This document shows positions 22,988-35,609 of a stretch of DNA of 64,000 nt, piece by piece (position 1 is the stretch's first letter; each line of letters opens with the position of its first letter). The stretch is taken from the NCBI GenBank assembly GCA_035236585.1, contig CP141127.1, forward strand, positions 66,569,495 to 66,633,494. Reading direction: 5' to 3'. Both the position numbers and the translations under genes were made by a program. The notes below the pieces were generated by a model, which was not told the origin of the DNA, made no database searches, and saw only the letters and a program-made list of their open reading frames with translations. The DNA comes from Warburgia ugandensis. Taxonomy: Eukaryota; Streptophyta; Magnoliopsida; Canellales; Canellaceae.

Positions 22988-25900
22988 GTTGCTCAAAAAA
23001 AATAAAATCAAGTAGTATAAATAGAAGTAGTAGAGATGACTACTTCTATTTGAAGATTACAATATTAATGCTCAAGGCATTTCACCATAAACAAATAGGT
23101 GGAAAAGGAGATGGGTCTAGAAAATACTTAGATATTGGATGGCTTAAATCTTATTAATAAGGATTGTTGTGCAGTGGTGCAAAGAGGGAAACTCATATAT
23201 AAATTAGATTATGATGAGAATGATGAATGAAGATGTTAGTGGACTTGTTAGTAGATAGTTCTGACCTGTAATAGATCAATCTCACCAAAGATGAGAACAT
23301 CAAAGAACCTAGATAGCTACCTTACCATCATAAAGAATATCAGAATATGTATATGATAGGGGATGTAAAAGACAGACTTTGAGAAGATTTTGATGATAAT
23401 CTAAGACGGATGAGAATGCAAGATGATATTAGGAAAGAACTGTGACTCGTACTAGATCAGAAAGGTATGGATCCTGAAAGACTTAGCTCAATTTTGGATA
23501 CCTTAATTGGAGTCTTATGAAGAGTGAATTGAACATGATTATGATAAGGAACTGTATTCGCCAGAGTTACCAAAAGACTTTGACAATAATATTAGGGATG
23601 ATAGATCTGTGATAATAGATTGATCCTAACATGAACTTGTAAGAAAAGTATAGCATGATCAAAATGTCAATGTCATTATTAAGACATTGTATGAATTTTA
23701 TTGAGGCTACAGGCGATTGAGGATTTCAATGATCTTAAGACAGTTTAGAATTTTTGAGAAGCATTAAGTTTATCATATCTGTTAAGTAAAAGAGTGGATG
23801 TAGTATCGATTATATACAACAAAGCATTGATCTACGTAGACAAAAATGAGGATTTTGAAGAAAAGAAAGAAAGATAGAGATGTAACTACCAGTATTCAAT
23901 GAATATTGAATATTCAAAAGAAGAAGATCATGACTCTATGGAGATACATACAATTCTTTCATCTTGAATCCTATAGGAAGGTAAACCAAACAAATGCGAA
24001 GAAATAATACTAGTTGAGTTGGTGATCTTATTGTAAAGGAGTATAAAAGAGAGAAAGCATATGGGGTTTAAGACTTTGAGTAGAGTATCGAATTTCAGGA
24101 GATTATGCAACAAGAAATTTCGAAGAGGAATGGTGACCAACTAGAAATTAAATTCTACAAATAGTTTGATGTCTATATTAATTATTGCAATTATATTCTT
24201 ATCCAAGATTATTATCGGGTCCAGTAGCTTATGAGGAACACCAATGGATATAGTCCATAAAAAGGAAAATTTGGTGATATCCTACCTTGCCACTACATGA
24301 GTAAATAAAGTATATTGAAAAAGGAATTAAGTCGAGACAGTGACTTGTCCATTTGTCTTTCTTCAGCAAGTAGGGTACCATCAAGGATCAAATTGAGGCC
24401 TTGCCATCATAGATTGGAAGACCAAATATCTTAAGACCATTATTTAATCATTACCTTTAGAATACGGTTGACTAAATAAAGGTATCCCACCATATTTAAT
24501 CAAATATGTTAGTATCTATTAGACAGCAGTCGAAGTTACAAACTCCAAGGAATATTCTGAGTTTTCCCTGAAAGAAGTACTTGTTAGACTAAGTCATTTG
24601 AGGGTATGAGGTCAGTTGATTAGGCCACATCATGAAGGAGCTACGAGTACGATGAGGACAATAGCAACTGAGATAGGAGCAAAAATAAGAAGTGATCTAA
24701 ACCAATGTGAAATATTTTTCAAACCTTAATGGCTACCATGACAAGGTGAAGAAATTACTTTGGGTCTGAAAAAAAAAAAAATACTGTTGACTTGGATTGA
24801 AAAGAAAGGTAGATAAGTACCGATCACTTTAGAGACCCTTGAGCTTATGACAAAGATATATCTGGAAAGAGATCAATAGGCATTCAAATAAAGTCTTTCT
24901 ATATGTTATGAAAATGTTCCATGCTTACCTGAGTGTTTTTCAAATTTGATGATTTAACAACTTCAGCATAACTGGATGTAGTAGCTATTGAACTAGAACT
25001 GCTATTATAAGCTAAGTATGAGGAGGCACTTGAAGGATAAAATTTGAGGAATTGAGAAAATCACTACTTATGAGGATACCTCCTGACAATACAAACTGCA
25101 TGGTTGACGATCAAGCTTTGATAAAAGATTGAACAATATATTGACATAGGGGATGGAAGGAGAAAAGGTGAGATGGCTAGCACATTATAACGTGAGATTT
25201 GATGTTACGTTGCCTTTTAGAAAAAAAGTTAGTTGTTATGTGCATATACCAAGTACGAAAAATCAATTGAAGGAATTTCCTAAGGACTAACCCTACTAGA
25301 TTGAGTATAGAACTTTTGGACAGAAACATTATGAAGAAAAATCATCAAGCAAGGAAATGATAAAGAAGATAATGACAAAGGATTCAACCATGTAAGGGTA
25401 CTCGGTTATGAATAAGAGACTTTTTGCATAAATGGGAACATTGTTGGAAATCCTAATAACAAATTGATGAGAATAGTGAGATAGGCCTCTAGACGAGAAC
25501 ATTTGACCATGATGATGAATTAACCATAAAATATTTGACTGGAGTATGCATAAACTCTTCAAGGAGAAAAGCATTTGATGACTTCAACATCTATGAAACT
25601 TGATGTACAGTTCAGATATCCTAATCGTAATATGAGATAGTATTAGTGATAGAGGATGCTACTTGAATTAATTTATTTTGAATATAATATGGGTTGAGGA
25701 CCCAAGTTATAGTTGAAATTCGAAGTTAATCGAGGATTTGGCTATAGGGCACATGATACCATATTAGCTATTGAAGTATCTTGGGGACAAATATAAAAGA
25801 TAAGAAGCAAAGTTAGACACAATAGAAAGAAGGTAACCTTTTTTGTTGGACTCTTACTATGACATACAACCAACCATTAGAAGGAGATGTGGATGATGAA

Positions 25901-26335
25901 GAGATCACTAGATGAAAGACAAGAAGAAAAAGGGATTATCCTATGATATTCAAAATGAAATAGGAGGAATAAGATCATATGATCTCAAAGACGTATGAAG
26001 TAATTTATATACGAGTAGGAGAGTATGGTCATCTAAGGAGACTATCCTATACATGATCAAAAGAATATGAGCATCTAAGGATGGGTAGCAATACAAATAC
26101 AAATAGAAACCAATAATGATAAACTGACATGCATGGGACTATGTATCAGAGTACACAGCGAAAGCGGTCCATATATACTTAAAGAAAACGGATGAGATAT
26201 ATATGTGTAAGGCCTTGTAGAAGGAACAATAAAAATGATAAATTGAGGTTGAGCCTAGATTTGATTCCTAAGAGGAGAATGCATTCAGCAAAAAGTTATC
26301 TAAGAGACAAAACACCTTGAAGATGATAATTAATG
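22988..26335 (+). other. RE-3 internal region, no recognisable coding
   Basis: 3.35 kb without a plus-strand frame of useful length or any Ty3 motif I can see. Where a PBS should be it reads GTTGCTC followed by an A-run, while the RE-6 copy has GTTGGTATCAGAGCC, so the RE-3 PBS is destroyed. Reverse-strand frames at 23928-24140 and 25329-25574 have no known domain. The 23500-24600 part aligns readily with RE-6 internal sequence. Confidence 0.75.
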
Positions 26336-26372
26336 GAATTTCGAGGACGAAATTCTTTTAAGGGGGTAATAA
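26336..26372 (+). other. RE-3 pre-PPT stem-loop and polypurine tract
   Basis: GAATTTCG (26336-26343), loop AGGA, CGAAATTC (26348-26355) pair over 8 bp. TTTTAAGGGGGTAATAA then leads to the LTR. The stem-loop is kept although no protein frame crosses it. Confidence 0.82.
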
Positions 26373-29081
26373 TGTAATGCCCCAAGCAATTTACGCTATT
26401 GAATTGGACATTCTATAGGACATGAATTGTGTTAAATTTTTTCTTTATTTAAAATAGTAAACAAATGAATTTGTAAGGAAACTTGGTACCATTAGATTCT
26501 ACTCAAAAAATGGAATCCAACGCCTCAAAGAACGCCAAAAACGGAGTTCGTATGAAGAAGTTACGGCCATTTAAAGATTAGGGGCATTTCTATAATTTAA
26601 ATTAAAAACGAAAAAGACAGAAAACGCACGGGGCCATTTTGATAATGGCACCCCATCTTCTTCTTCCTCTAGATTTCTCCAAAAACCCTACTTTTCAGAG
26701 ATTTCTGCCACTGCCAATGGCGGAACCTCCATTGGCAGCATCGCCATAGCAAGGCTATAAAAAGCCCTATCTCCCCCCTCTTCAAATCATGATTTTTTCG
26801 ACTATTTTGGGAGTGGGGTTTCCGACAAAAATAAAAAACCCGTCTCTAGCTTTCCCTGCACATTCCGGCCAGGCCCGAGTCAGGCCGGCCACTTCCATCT
26901 CTCTACCTCCCCTCTTCTTCCTCTGGCCTCATCGGAAGTTGGGGTTTTCCCCCTTTCTTCATGGGTTCCGGCGACATAGGGTTTTCAAACGGAAAAGAGG
27001 GAGCCGCACCACTCGAATGAGGGCATCCCCGGCTACCCAGGTAAGCCCCTCTTTCCCTTTCTCTCCATTTTACTTCCCCCAGGCCAAATCCATGCCAGAT
27101 CTGGTTTTTCCCAACCGGTTTTTCCAGATGACCAAGCTGGTTCCAGCCAACTCTGTGCGAACAAGGTGTCCCAGGGATGCCATGCTTCTCGTGCGCTTGG
27201 GACAAGGTCCCTGGGATGGGTTCTAGGTGAACGACAATGTGTACACTGTCCCTAGTGCGGCCTTCGGGTGCACACGCGACATGGGGCACGGGTCCTGGCT
27301 CGACCGGGATGCACGGGGTGCCCTGGGAGCTGAGACGCGACATGCTAACCAAAGGTGCGTCCGTGCGATGCCATCCAGGATGCGCATCATAGCACGTCAC
27401 TTGAGCATGCATGTGCGTGTGCAAAATGCGATCCCTGGCACGGCCTTTGGGCACGTACACACGTGAGGTGGTCGTAGTTCAACTAGGATGCACGAATGTC
27501 CTGGGAACTGGGACATGTGGACCTAATGATACTATAAAGTTAGGATCAGAGGACAATTTATAGAGTTAACCATTGAATAGTAGATCCACATCATAGGATC
27601 TAGCCTGACAATGAATTAGGCAAGGACCCATGGACCCTAAAAGGCAAATCTACCGATCTAATTTCTAAATAGATCGAAATTGATAAGGACTCCTTGTTAT
27701 CCATTCATATCCAGGAGTTTATAAATGAGACCTAGGGTCGGGTTGAGTGATGAAGGATGCGGCTCCAAGAGAGTTCGAGGTAGGTGCTCTATCGCTACTA
27801 GACTTTTTAAAAGAACCCATGATTGTTTTGAGAATGCATGTTTTAAGTTTAAGTTATATGACTTGTTTAGCATGACTTAATTTTATAAACGAATTCAGCA
27901 TGCATATGACAATTACATTATGCATAAACATGTTTTGCAAACAATTGCATATATTGCATGATTTGTGAGCATTGAGTTTTTGAAAAATTTCATATCCTTG
28001 AGGGTTACCAAAAGATGCTGGAGTGCCCAAAAGGCGCTGGGTAGGCAGTTGCGAGGGACCCAAAGAGGATAGGTTTTGAAAAGAGAGGTTTTTACTTGTT
28101 TGATCGTATATGATTTGCGCTAGTAAGCTAGTGGGTGCTATGCCGAGAGGTCTGAGGTGGCCTCCCAGCCTCTACCACTATTAGGTGGAATGGGTACGAC
28201 GCCCAAAAAGGGCATGTCCCTACGCCGACTGCATGTGATACAGGGGGCTACCACTGGTGTCATAGCACTAGCTCGATGTGTCTTATGCCCCGTGGAGGCT
28301 ATGATCGAGTGTCCATAGGTACTCGGGGACCACACAACGGCGAGGTCATGGGCATCGTGGGCCCTATGTTTTGAGGATTTACTTGCATTGCATATGGCAT
28401 GACATGAGGTTGGTCGACGATACCATATATCCATGAGTTGGATTCAGTTGAGCATCTTATGCATATCATTATGTTTATGATATATATATATATATATATG
28501 ATACTTTCGATTTGGATTATGTGATTCTTTAAGTCATCAGTATTCCAATTCGACAATGATTTTTAATATCGATGTTGAACATGATTGTTCAAGCATGCAC
28601 ATGTTTTAAAAAGCATATGATTTTAAACGTAGCATGCATTGTAAAACTAGTAGTGATAGACTCCTACTGAGTATAGTATATACTCACCCAATCCTTAACA
28701 TTTTTCAGGATAGCTCCATTCATGAGTAGAAGACTCCTCAGGAAATGTTAGTGCTACGAGCAAGAAAAATCAAAAGGAGACAATTATACATGTAAGTAGA
28801 CACTCTACCCTTTGGACATGTATTTGTATGTATTTACAGTTGGGCTGTGAGCTGTGACTGAATGGACCTAGGAAAACATTTATGATTTCTGAAGTTTTTC
28901 AAAAATTACTTTGGTTGTTGTGAAAGCAAATGACACTCGGGGTTTTCAAAATGAGTTTAAAACAAAATATTTTTTGCTGCATTGCATTATTTTCATAAAA
29001 TGGTTTTCAAATAGGGATGCATCCCGCTTTAGGAATTAGATATTGCATTTAAAAATGCATGGGAAAACCCGGGTCATCACA
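26373..29081 (+). repeat. RE-3 3' LTR, 2709 bp
   Basis: Near-copy of the 5' LTR: U3 box at 26528-26568, TATA box at 26756, paired GC-rich units at 27250 and 27433, AT microsatellite at 28481-28499, end GGGTCATCACA. Frames at 26789-27466 on both strands mirror those in the 5' LTR and are not genes. Confidence 0.93.
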
Positions 29082-30639
29082 TAACTAGCAAAGCATTAAA
29101 GCACAATATAGGCCAAATATCAAACGTCACATAACTGGGATGATCTCACACAAGAATTAGACATGATACAAATGGTCAATTTAAGTATCAACTATACCAA
29201 TATTTTAGGTACATGGTATGCTCAAAGTCATCTTATATAGATTCCATACACTTCCACTTTTATATAGTTATTAAGCCTCTCAAACCATCAAATTTTCATG
29301 GGTCAACCTTATGGTCTCTAAATGAAATTCTTAGGAAGAATAGAAGGTTAATTCAATTCTTGTGAAATAAACATATAAAAGAGTTGGTGAATCTTAGGCT
29401 TTCCAAAGCATCAATTTTTGCACATTTAAAATCTTTCACAGAAAAATGCCTCTTTCAAGGATTCCTTCTTACCAAATATCTTCTCAAAATTCATCCACAC
29501 TTAAAGTTAAATGAAATAGCAACAAAATATCTTTATAAATTTATATAATCCCTCTCAAAAGATAGGTTCAAAACTTTGCACAAAGCTACACAGAAACATA
29601 GCTAAAAATCACTTGAAAAAACTTAAGTAAAAAACCTCATTTTAACAAACTATTTCTTGAAAATTTATGACAATTGGAATTAGTAATCTTATAATACAAT
29701 AATTTTCTTGTAAGATCCATGAAAAACTAGGTCAAATAGTAATAAAGAATCATCATGTTTTTATGCTATAAAACATTCCATGTAGTAGGCAAGAATACAC
29801 TTCGAAACATTGCCGTAAAACTTAAGGTGTTCAGTCTATGAACATCCTGAGAATATTTCCAATCTAAAAAGAATTCTTACACATAATTATCATATAATAA
29901 CATAACACAATCATGCCAAAAATACAAGCCAAAACATTAGCTAAAATCATAGGTATACAGAATTTTACAAGCCTAAATTCAAGGTGTAAAACATAGCCAA
30001 AATCATGCCAAAAACACAATGAAAACCATTGATTCTCCAATATTATAAAACCACAATCTTAAGCATGAAATAAATTATAGAATATTAGTTTTTCTAGTTA
30101 AAATAATATGCAAAAAGGGATGCAAAACAAGTATAATAGTAGCATACCACTATGGTCTCAAAAACATAGATTTAACATGTTTATAAACAATTTCTTATGA
30201 TGCATCTAAATACCTCCTAAAATCCAGCAATCATCTAGCCTTAAACATGAGTTGAATAGGATAAACAACATGAGATAACTTTTATTTTCATTCGAGAGAG
30301 AAACATTGAAACCATAACACTAACATGTGTGTAAATACGATTGAAAACTATCTGCAACATGTAAACTTTATGCAAAATCTTATCGAAACCTATTATTTTC
30401 CTTGAACTACCATATAAAGCTTTGAAAATCCTAGAGTAGAGAGTTCCAAGCCCTAAACCTAGAGTGATTTTCCTCCCTTCCTCTTTTCCACTTCCTTTCC
30501 TTCTCTTTTCCTCCTTGCTCTGCATGTTTGTCTTCCTCTTTTCCTTCCCTTGCTTCCCCAATTTTCTCCTCTTATTCCCTTCTCTTAGCTATGGTTTTGG
30601 CTCTTATTTTTGGAGTGCAACTTTCATTACACATATATA
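29082..30639. other. Unassigned sequence right of RE-3
   Basis: Continues the sequence interrupted by RE-3. No coding region. A pyrimidine-rich block at 30460-30580 resembles LTR U3/leader regions on the minus strand. The frame at 30241-30561 is low-complexity Lys/Glu-rich sequence from that block. The border with the RE-4 LTR near 30640 is approximate. Confidence 0.4.
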
Positions 30640-30980
30640 GTTCCTAGGATAGGTTTTTAGTGTACATGTTGAAATTTAGGCCTTGACTCGATCTTTTGAT
30701 CTTCATCTTCAATTCTCATCTCAATCAATCTCAACTATTGGATCATCATCTTAATTTCTACAAAAGAGTAAAATCCCGAATTAAATCCTAGAATATTGTG
30801 ATGATTCATATGCTTACTCTAGATTTACTTGTAAACTTACAAAATACCAAACTTTGGAATTATTAGGTAAAAAAATGCATGTGTTACAAATTTTCATTAA
30901 AATCCTAAAATAACATTATAATTTGTAACACGTGGGCGACTAATTGGGTACTTTTTATACAAAATTGAACACTTATAACA
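30640..30980 (-). repeat. RE-4 3' LTR, U3 part
   Basis: The minus strand starts TGTTATAAGTGTTCAATTTTG next to the PPT and aligns with the first about 400 bp of solo LTR-2 (GTATAAAAAGTAC, then CATGCATTT, then AATAATTC). A possible TATA sequence lies near 30640. The rest of this LTR could not be followed with certainty. Confidence 0.65.
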
Positions 30981-30997
30981 CCCCCCCACCACCACCA
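30981..30997 (-). other. RE-4 polypurine tract
   Basis: The minus strand reads GGTGGTGGTGGGGGGG directly before the LTR start TGTTATAAG. Position and purity make this the plus-strand primer site. Confidence 0.85.
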
Positions 30998-32795
30998 GGA
31001 TTTTGCTAGTCCCAGGCAAAACATGCAAAAAATTATAAAAGAATTGGTTGACATTTTCAGAGATACTCACAATTACATTTAACATATGCAACAACCCTTA
31101 AACACTTAGGTTAACCCTAGTGGATGAGTTAGGCCTTGTAGTAAATATACCCACAAAATTCAATAAGATTAAATTCTTTATTTTTATCTTAGAGAATTAT
31201 CATCCATTAGCACTCTACTAGCTTTAACAACTTAATAAAGATTAATGAAAAATTTCACAAGTTATCCACGTACCAAAGCCATTTTTTTGTAGTTATATTT
31301 CAAAGTTCGGTGTGTACAAGTTACATTAGTTAGGACTTCTAAATAGAAATGCTTATTGCTCCATTGAAATGATGTTTTGACCTTAAATTCTCATTGGTAT
31401 GCACTCAAAAATAAATCTCTCAAAGAAAGGGGTGAAACAAAATTCACTCACTATGTGACCGAATCCAAAGATACTAATGGTTCATATAATATAATAAGCA
31501 CTAATGAGACAAAGATATGATCCCTTAGAATGGATGACATTACTAAAACAAATAGGGTTAGTTCATCTTAATTCTTTCCTATTTATATCCTCATTAAGGA
31601 AAACTTTCACCTTAAGATCAATAGGTCATTGGATAGGATGAAACGTAGGCTTCGGTTAGGCTTTGAAAAGATAGGTATAAGGATTCAAAGTTTCAAATCT
31701 CCTCTATTTTTCCTTTCTCTTTTCTCAACTTTTCTTTCCTTTTCCTTTTTGATACTTTCTTCACTTTTCCTTGTATTTCTAAGAAAGAACACTTTTTTCT
31801 TTGTACTTTTAACAATTTTCACTTCTTTCACTTTTGTCCTTTTTCTAAACTTTTGCTATGTTCCCTACTCATTTTTTAAAAGTAGGTAATAGATATTCTT
31901 AATGGGTTTCTTTGAGTCAAGGTAAAATGGGGTTTAAGAAAGAAAAGGCTTACCAAGAGGCTTGAAGGTCTAACTAGTAGTATAGAATAGACTAGGCAAG
32001 TTTTACATCTCTGGGCTAAAGGAAGGGTGGCCTATATCATTTCACACATTTCTTAAATATTTAGCAAAGAAGATTAATACTCCTAGTTGGTTCTTAGCAT
32101 TTTGACCAGAATAACAACCACTGGGATCTTTCAAAGTAATATACATTGAAGAAAGCATGGAATTACTTATAACCATTACAAAGATGACAGTGTCTTAACC
32201 TTATTTGGGTATATAGGTCTCTATTGATTTTCCACAAGGTCTCTAAGTCATACCCATCTATTAGTTTAGACTTATGAACTATGTGTAAGTGTATTTCAAG
32301 ATTTAACTTTCATAAAATACTTTAAGAAATAAATAAAATGAAAAACTAACCATATGCATTTCTATTAAGAAATTAAAGTAGTGGAAGTACTAAACTTTGG
32401 ACGATCCAATTCTCATCACATTAAAGGAACTTTGACCTTCAAAACTTTGAAAAATTCAAAAAACAATTTTTTAGAAAAGCCCAAAATCTCCTGCATATCC
32501 ACACCCCCCCCACCCCCCACCCCCAATCTTAACTAAACATTGTTCTTAATGTTTGAAAAGATAGGACTCCTATTGAAAAATGGGTAATGTAGAATAATGA
32601 GACTCACTAAGAACCTTGAGTTGCCTCCCTGTGAGTGCTAAGTTTTACATCTTTAGCAAGACATATTGGATAGTGATAAATTCAATTTTAATCATTGATG
32701 TAGGTGTCATGGGACATGCTAAGGTGGGTCTTGATAGATTGGTTCCTCTAGCAAGGTTTCTTCTACTTTAAGGTTGACCAACTCTGGATAGGGTT
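30998..32795 (-). other. RE-4 region between integrase and PPT
   Basis: 1.8 kb where Athila-group elements may carry an additional frame. I see no membrane or other protein signature on the sense strand. The plus-strand hydrophobic frame at 31629-31889 is antisense to purine-rich DNA. It holds a second G-rich tract (32504-32524). Confidence 0.6.
32504..32524 (-). repeat. G-rich tract in RE-4, second PPT-like run
   Basis: C-runs separated by single A bases on the plus strand; the minus strand has three long G-runs separated by T. It could fold as a G-quadruplex or act as an internal PPT. It is 1.5 kb from the LTR-proximal PPT. Confidence 0.6.
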
Positions 32796-33960
32796 TCAAC
32801 TTTGTCCATTAACTTTGGAAATCTCACTATCCTTTTCTATATTAAAGGCTCCGTGAGGATAAACAATATGTAATATATAGGGTCCAGTCCATTGGGATTG
32901 AAGTTTTTCAAGAAAAGGATGCAATCTAGGACCATACAAAAGGACCTTTGTCCTAGAGTAAAGAACTTTTATAGTATGCATCTATCATGATTACTCTTCA
33001 TGCGATCTTTGTATAGTTTTACTAACTCATATGCATCTTTCTTAAGCTCATCCCACTCATTGAGTGGAGTTTCCTATGGATTCCAGCAATATTCAAGTCA
33101 AAATTGAGCTTTTCAATGGCCTAATATGCTATATGTTCAAGTTTTACTGGTAGGTGGCAGATCCTTCCATAGACCAAGCAATAAGGTACATGCATATAGG
33201 GGTCTTGTATGCAGTATGGTATGCTTATAAAAGCATTACTAAGCCTTAAAGACTAGTCTTTCCTATTTGGATTGAGTGTCTTTTCTAAAATTTGCTTTAT
33301 CTCCTTATTTGGCACTTCCACCTATCCACTCATCTGAGGATGATAAAGGGTAGAAATTTTGTGGGTAACACCATATTTCTTCATTAGATTCTCAAATACC
33401 CAATTACAAAAATATTTACCTCCATCACTAATTATGGCTCTAGGAGTACCAAAGCATGCAAATATATTTTCTTTTAAGAACTTGACTCCCACCTTGTGGT
33501 CATTGGTCTTACATGGTATGGCTTCTACTCATTGTGACACATAATCCACCCCCCCAAGGATGTATAGTTAAAGAAAGAAGTTAACCATAAAATTAATGCC
33601 CCAAACATCAACTGGCTCAATGATCAAAATAGGATTCAAGGCCATCATATTTCTTTTTCATATGCTCCCTAAATGTTGACATCTAGAACATGCTATGTAA
33701 TAAGCATGTGAGTCTCTAAAAATGGTAGGCCAATAAAAACCACACTACAAAATCTTTGTAGTTGTCCTTCTAGAACTAAAATGGCCCCTGCATACAAAGT
33801 CATTATAAAAGGAAAAGATCTTATGATGTTCAATATCTAGTACACATCTCTAAATAACCTGATTAGGACAGTATCTAAACAAGTACTAATCATCCCAAGT
33901 AAAGTGTTTGACCTCAGCAATGAAACTTTTTCTATCTTGTTTTGACCAATGATTAGAAAT
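32796..33960 (-). pseudogene. RE-4 Athila-type integrase (dead)
   Basis: Signatures in order on the minus strand: zinc-domain cysteines in ACSRCQHLG (33672-33710); VDVWGINFM (near 33595), where the first catalytic aspartate expected in GIDFM is N; SQ.VEAI; FGTPRAIISDGGKYF (33419-33445) with the second aspartate intact; SG*VEV (33315-33332), with a stop next to the glutamate; and a C-terminal SQWTGPYILHIVYPHGAFNI ending KVNGQS at 32796-32981. The final phrase is characteristic of Athila/Tat integrases. Several stops. Not functional. Confidence 0.9.
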
Positions 33961-35609
33961 TTCACTCACGATAAGATAATTAACAATATCTACATATATC
34001 AAGGCAACTAGGAAATGTGCAACAATTGTTCGTTTAGAAAAGGATTTGTTATACTTACATTCTTGCTAGTAAACTCCACAATTAACCTAAATAAATGGAC
34101 AGCTACAACATTTTTGGAACCTTTCTTATCTTGAATTTCTAAGTAAAATTCCTTTTGTAGAAGTATCCATCAAATTGCTCTAGGTTTAGTGTCCTTCTTA
34201 GAAAGAAGTTATTTTAAAGCTACATGGTCAAAATAGACAATATATCATGTGGGGAAGTTTATCAATATTGTGTAGTTTGCAGCATCACCCATTATTTTGA
34301 ATGGTGCACTCCAATCTAGTAGTCAAATTATAGGCGTAGAGTGAGTTCAGCTTTTAGGCACTCAAATGCTTTAATAAAATCATCATCAAAGTCAAAAGTT
34401 ACCTACTTTGTAAGTAAATTACATAGGGTCTTAGCAATTTTACTAAAATCCTTGATGAATGGTCTATAGAAGCCAGCATGGTCTTAAAATGAGTGAACTT
34501 CTTTCATTATTTTTGGTGGAGAAAGGTTAGAGTTTAATCTACTTTGGCTTTGTTAACTTGATGTGCCCTAAAACAATGCCTTTTTGAACCATGAAATGGC
34601 ATTTTCTCCAGTTAACATTAAATTATTTTCTTGACATCTAGCAAGGACAAGTTTTAAGTGGCTCGTGCATTCATCAAAAGAAGAGCCAAACATTGAGAAA
34701 TCACCCATAAATACCTCTAGAAACCTCTCCACCATATCAGAAAATATGCTTAATATACACCTTTGAAAAGTAGCTCAAGCATTACAAAGGGTACGTGAAG
34801 GTAGTCCTAAAAGGGTATGTGAAGGTAGTCTTCTCCTGGTCTTCAAGTGCTATAGGTATCCATAAAATAAAATAAAAAGCAGTAATAACTATGACTGCAT
34901 AACTTTTTTAGCATTTGGTCAATAAATGGAAGAGGAAAGTGGTATTTCCTCATGACTAAATTTAGTTTTTCTAATATATACAAACTCTCTACCCTGTGGT
35001 CAAGCGAGTGGGGACTAACTTGTTCTCCTCATTTTGGATTACTATGACCTCAAACTTCTTGTAGACAACTTGCACTGGTCTGACCCAAGAGCTAATAGAT
35101 ATAGGGTAGATAACACCAACATCTAGGAGTTTAAGTACTTCCTCTCTCAATACCTCTTTCGTATTAGGGTTTAGTCTCCTCTATGTTTCCCTAGATGGTT
35201 TAACATTTTCTTCTATGTGAATTCTATGCCTACATATAGTAGGGCAATCCCTTTGATGTTTGCTATGGTCCATCCTAAGGCTATCTTATGTTTCTAAGAA
35301 CGAGAATCTTACTTTCCTATTCTTAATATAGATTTGTAGCTATGATTACACGTAAGGATTCATCAGGTCCTAAGTAGGAATATTTTAGATTTTCAGGTAA
35401 AGGCTTAAGGACCAAGGTAGGTGGCTTTTCTACTAAAGTTACTAGGACAAAATTGGAAGGAGGAAGTAGTTCCACTAGAAGTACCCACTTGGAGGTATCC
35501 ATTATAGGTGTAACATCTCTTCAATGAATTTGTCTATATCAAAGTCACAATTAAAGTGTATTACACATGCCTCAAGTGGGTCTAAGATAGACGATGGTGT
35601 ATTAGCATC
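33961..35609 (-). pseudogene. RE-4 Athila-type RT and RNase H (dead)
   Basis: The minus strand shows VTLVEKPPTLVLKPLPENLK near 35380-35450 (the lead-in to RT), then the catalytic region VFMGDFSMFGSSFDE at about 34665-34715, where the family FMDDF has become FMGDF, removing one catalytic aspartate. HAGFYRPFIKDFSKIAKTLC follows near 34440-34490, then DFDDDFIKAFECLKAELT (34330-34400). The RNase H part is hard to follow through stops. Placement between protease and integrase is correct. Confidence 0.85.

Larger units (their letters stand above)
20233..29081 (+). mobile_element. RE-3, non-coding LTR element (LARD-like)
   Basis: LTRs at 20233-22987 and 26373-29081 enclose 3385 bp. The target duplication TAACT is perfect (20228-20232 and 29082-29086). 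LTR ends are TGTAATGCCC and GGGTCATCACA. The internal part has a good pre-PPT stem-loop and PPT but no recognisable gag or pol, and RE-6 has the same internal sequence reversed. The LTRs differ by roughly 7 per cent over the first 280 bp by eye. It would need another element's enzymes, as LARDs do; alternatively it is an extremely decayed autonomous element. Confidence 0.93.

Noticed and set aside
31629..31889. Hydrophobic 86-residue frame resembling a membrane protein
   Set aside because: It is antisense to a purine-rich noncoding part of RE-4; the Phe/Leu/Ser content simply reflects T-rich sequence.
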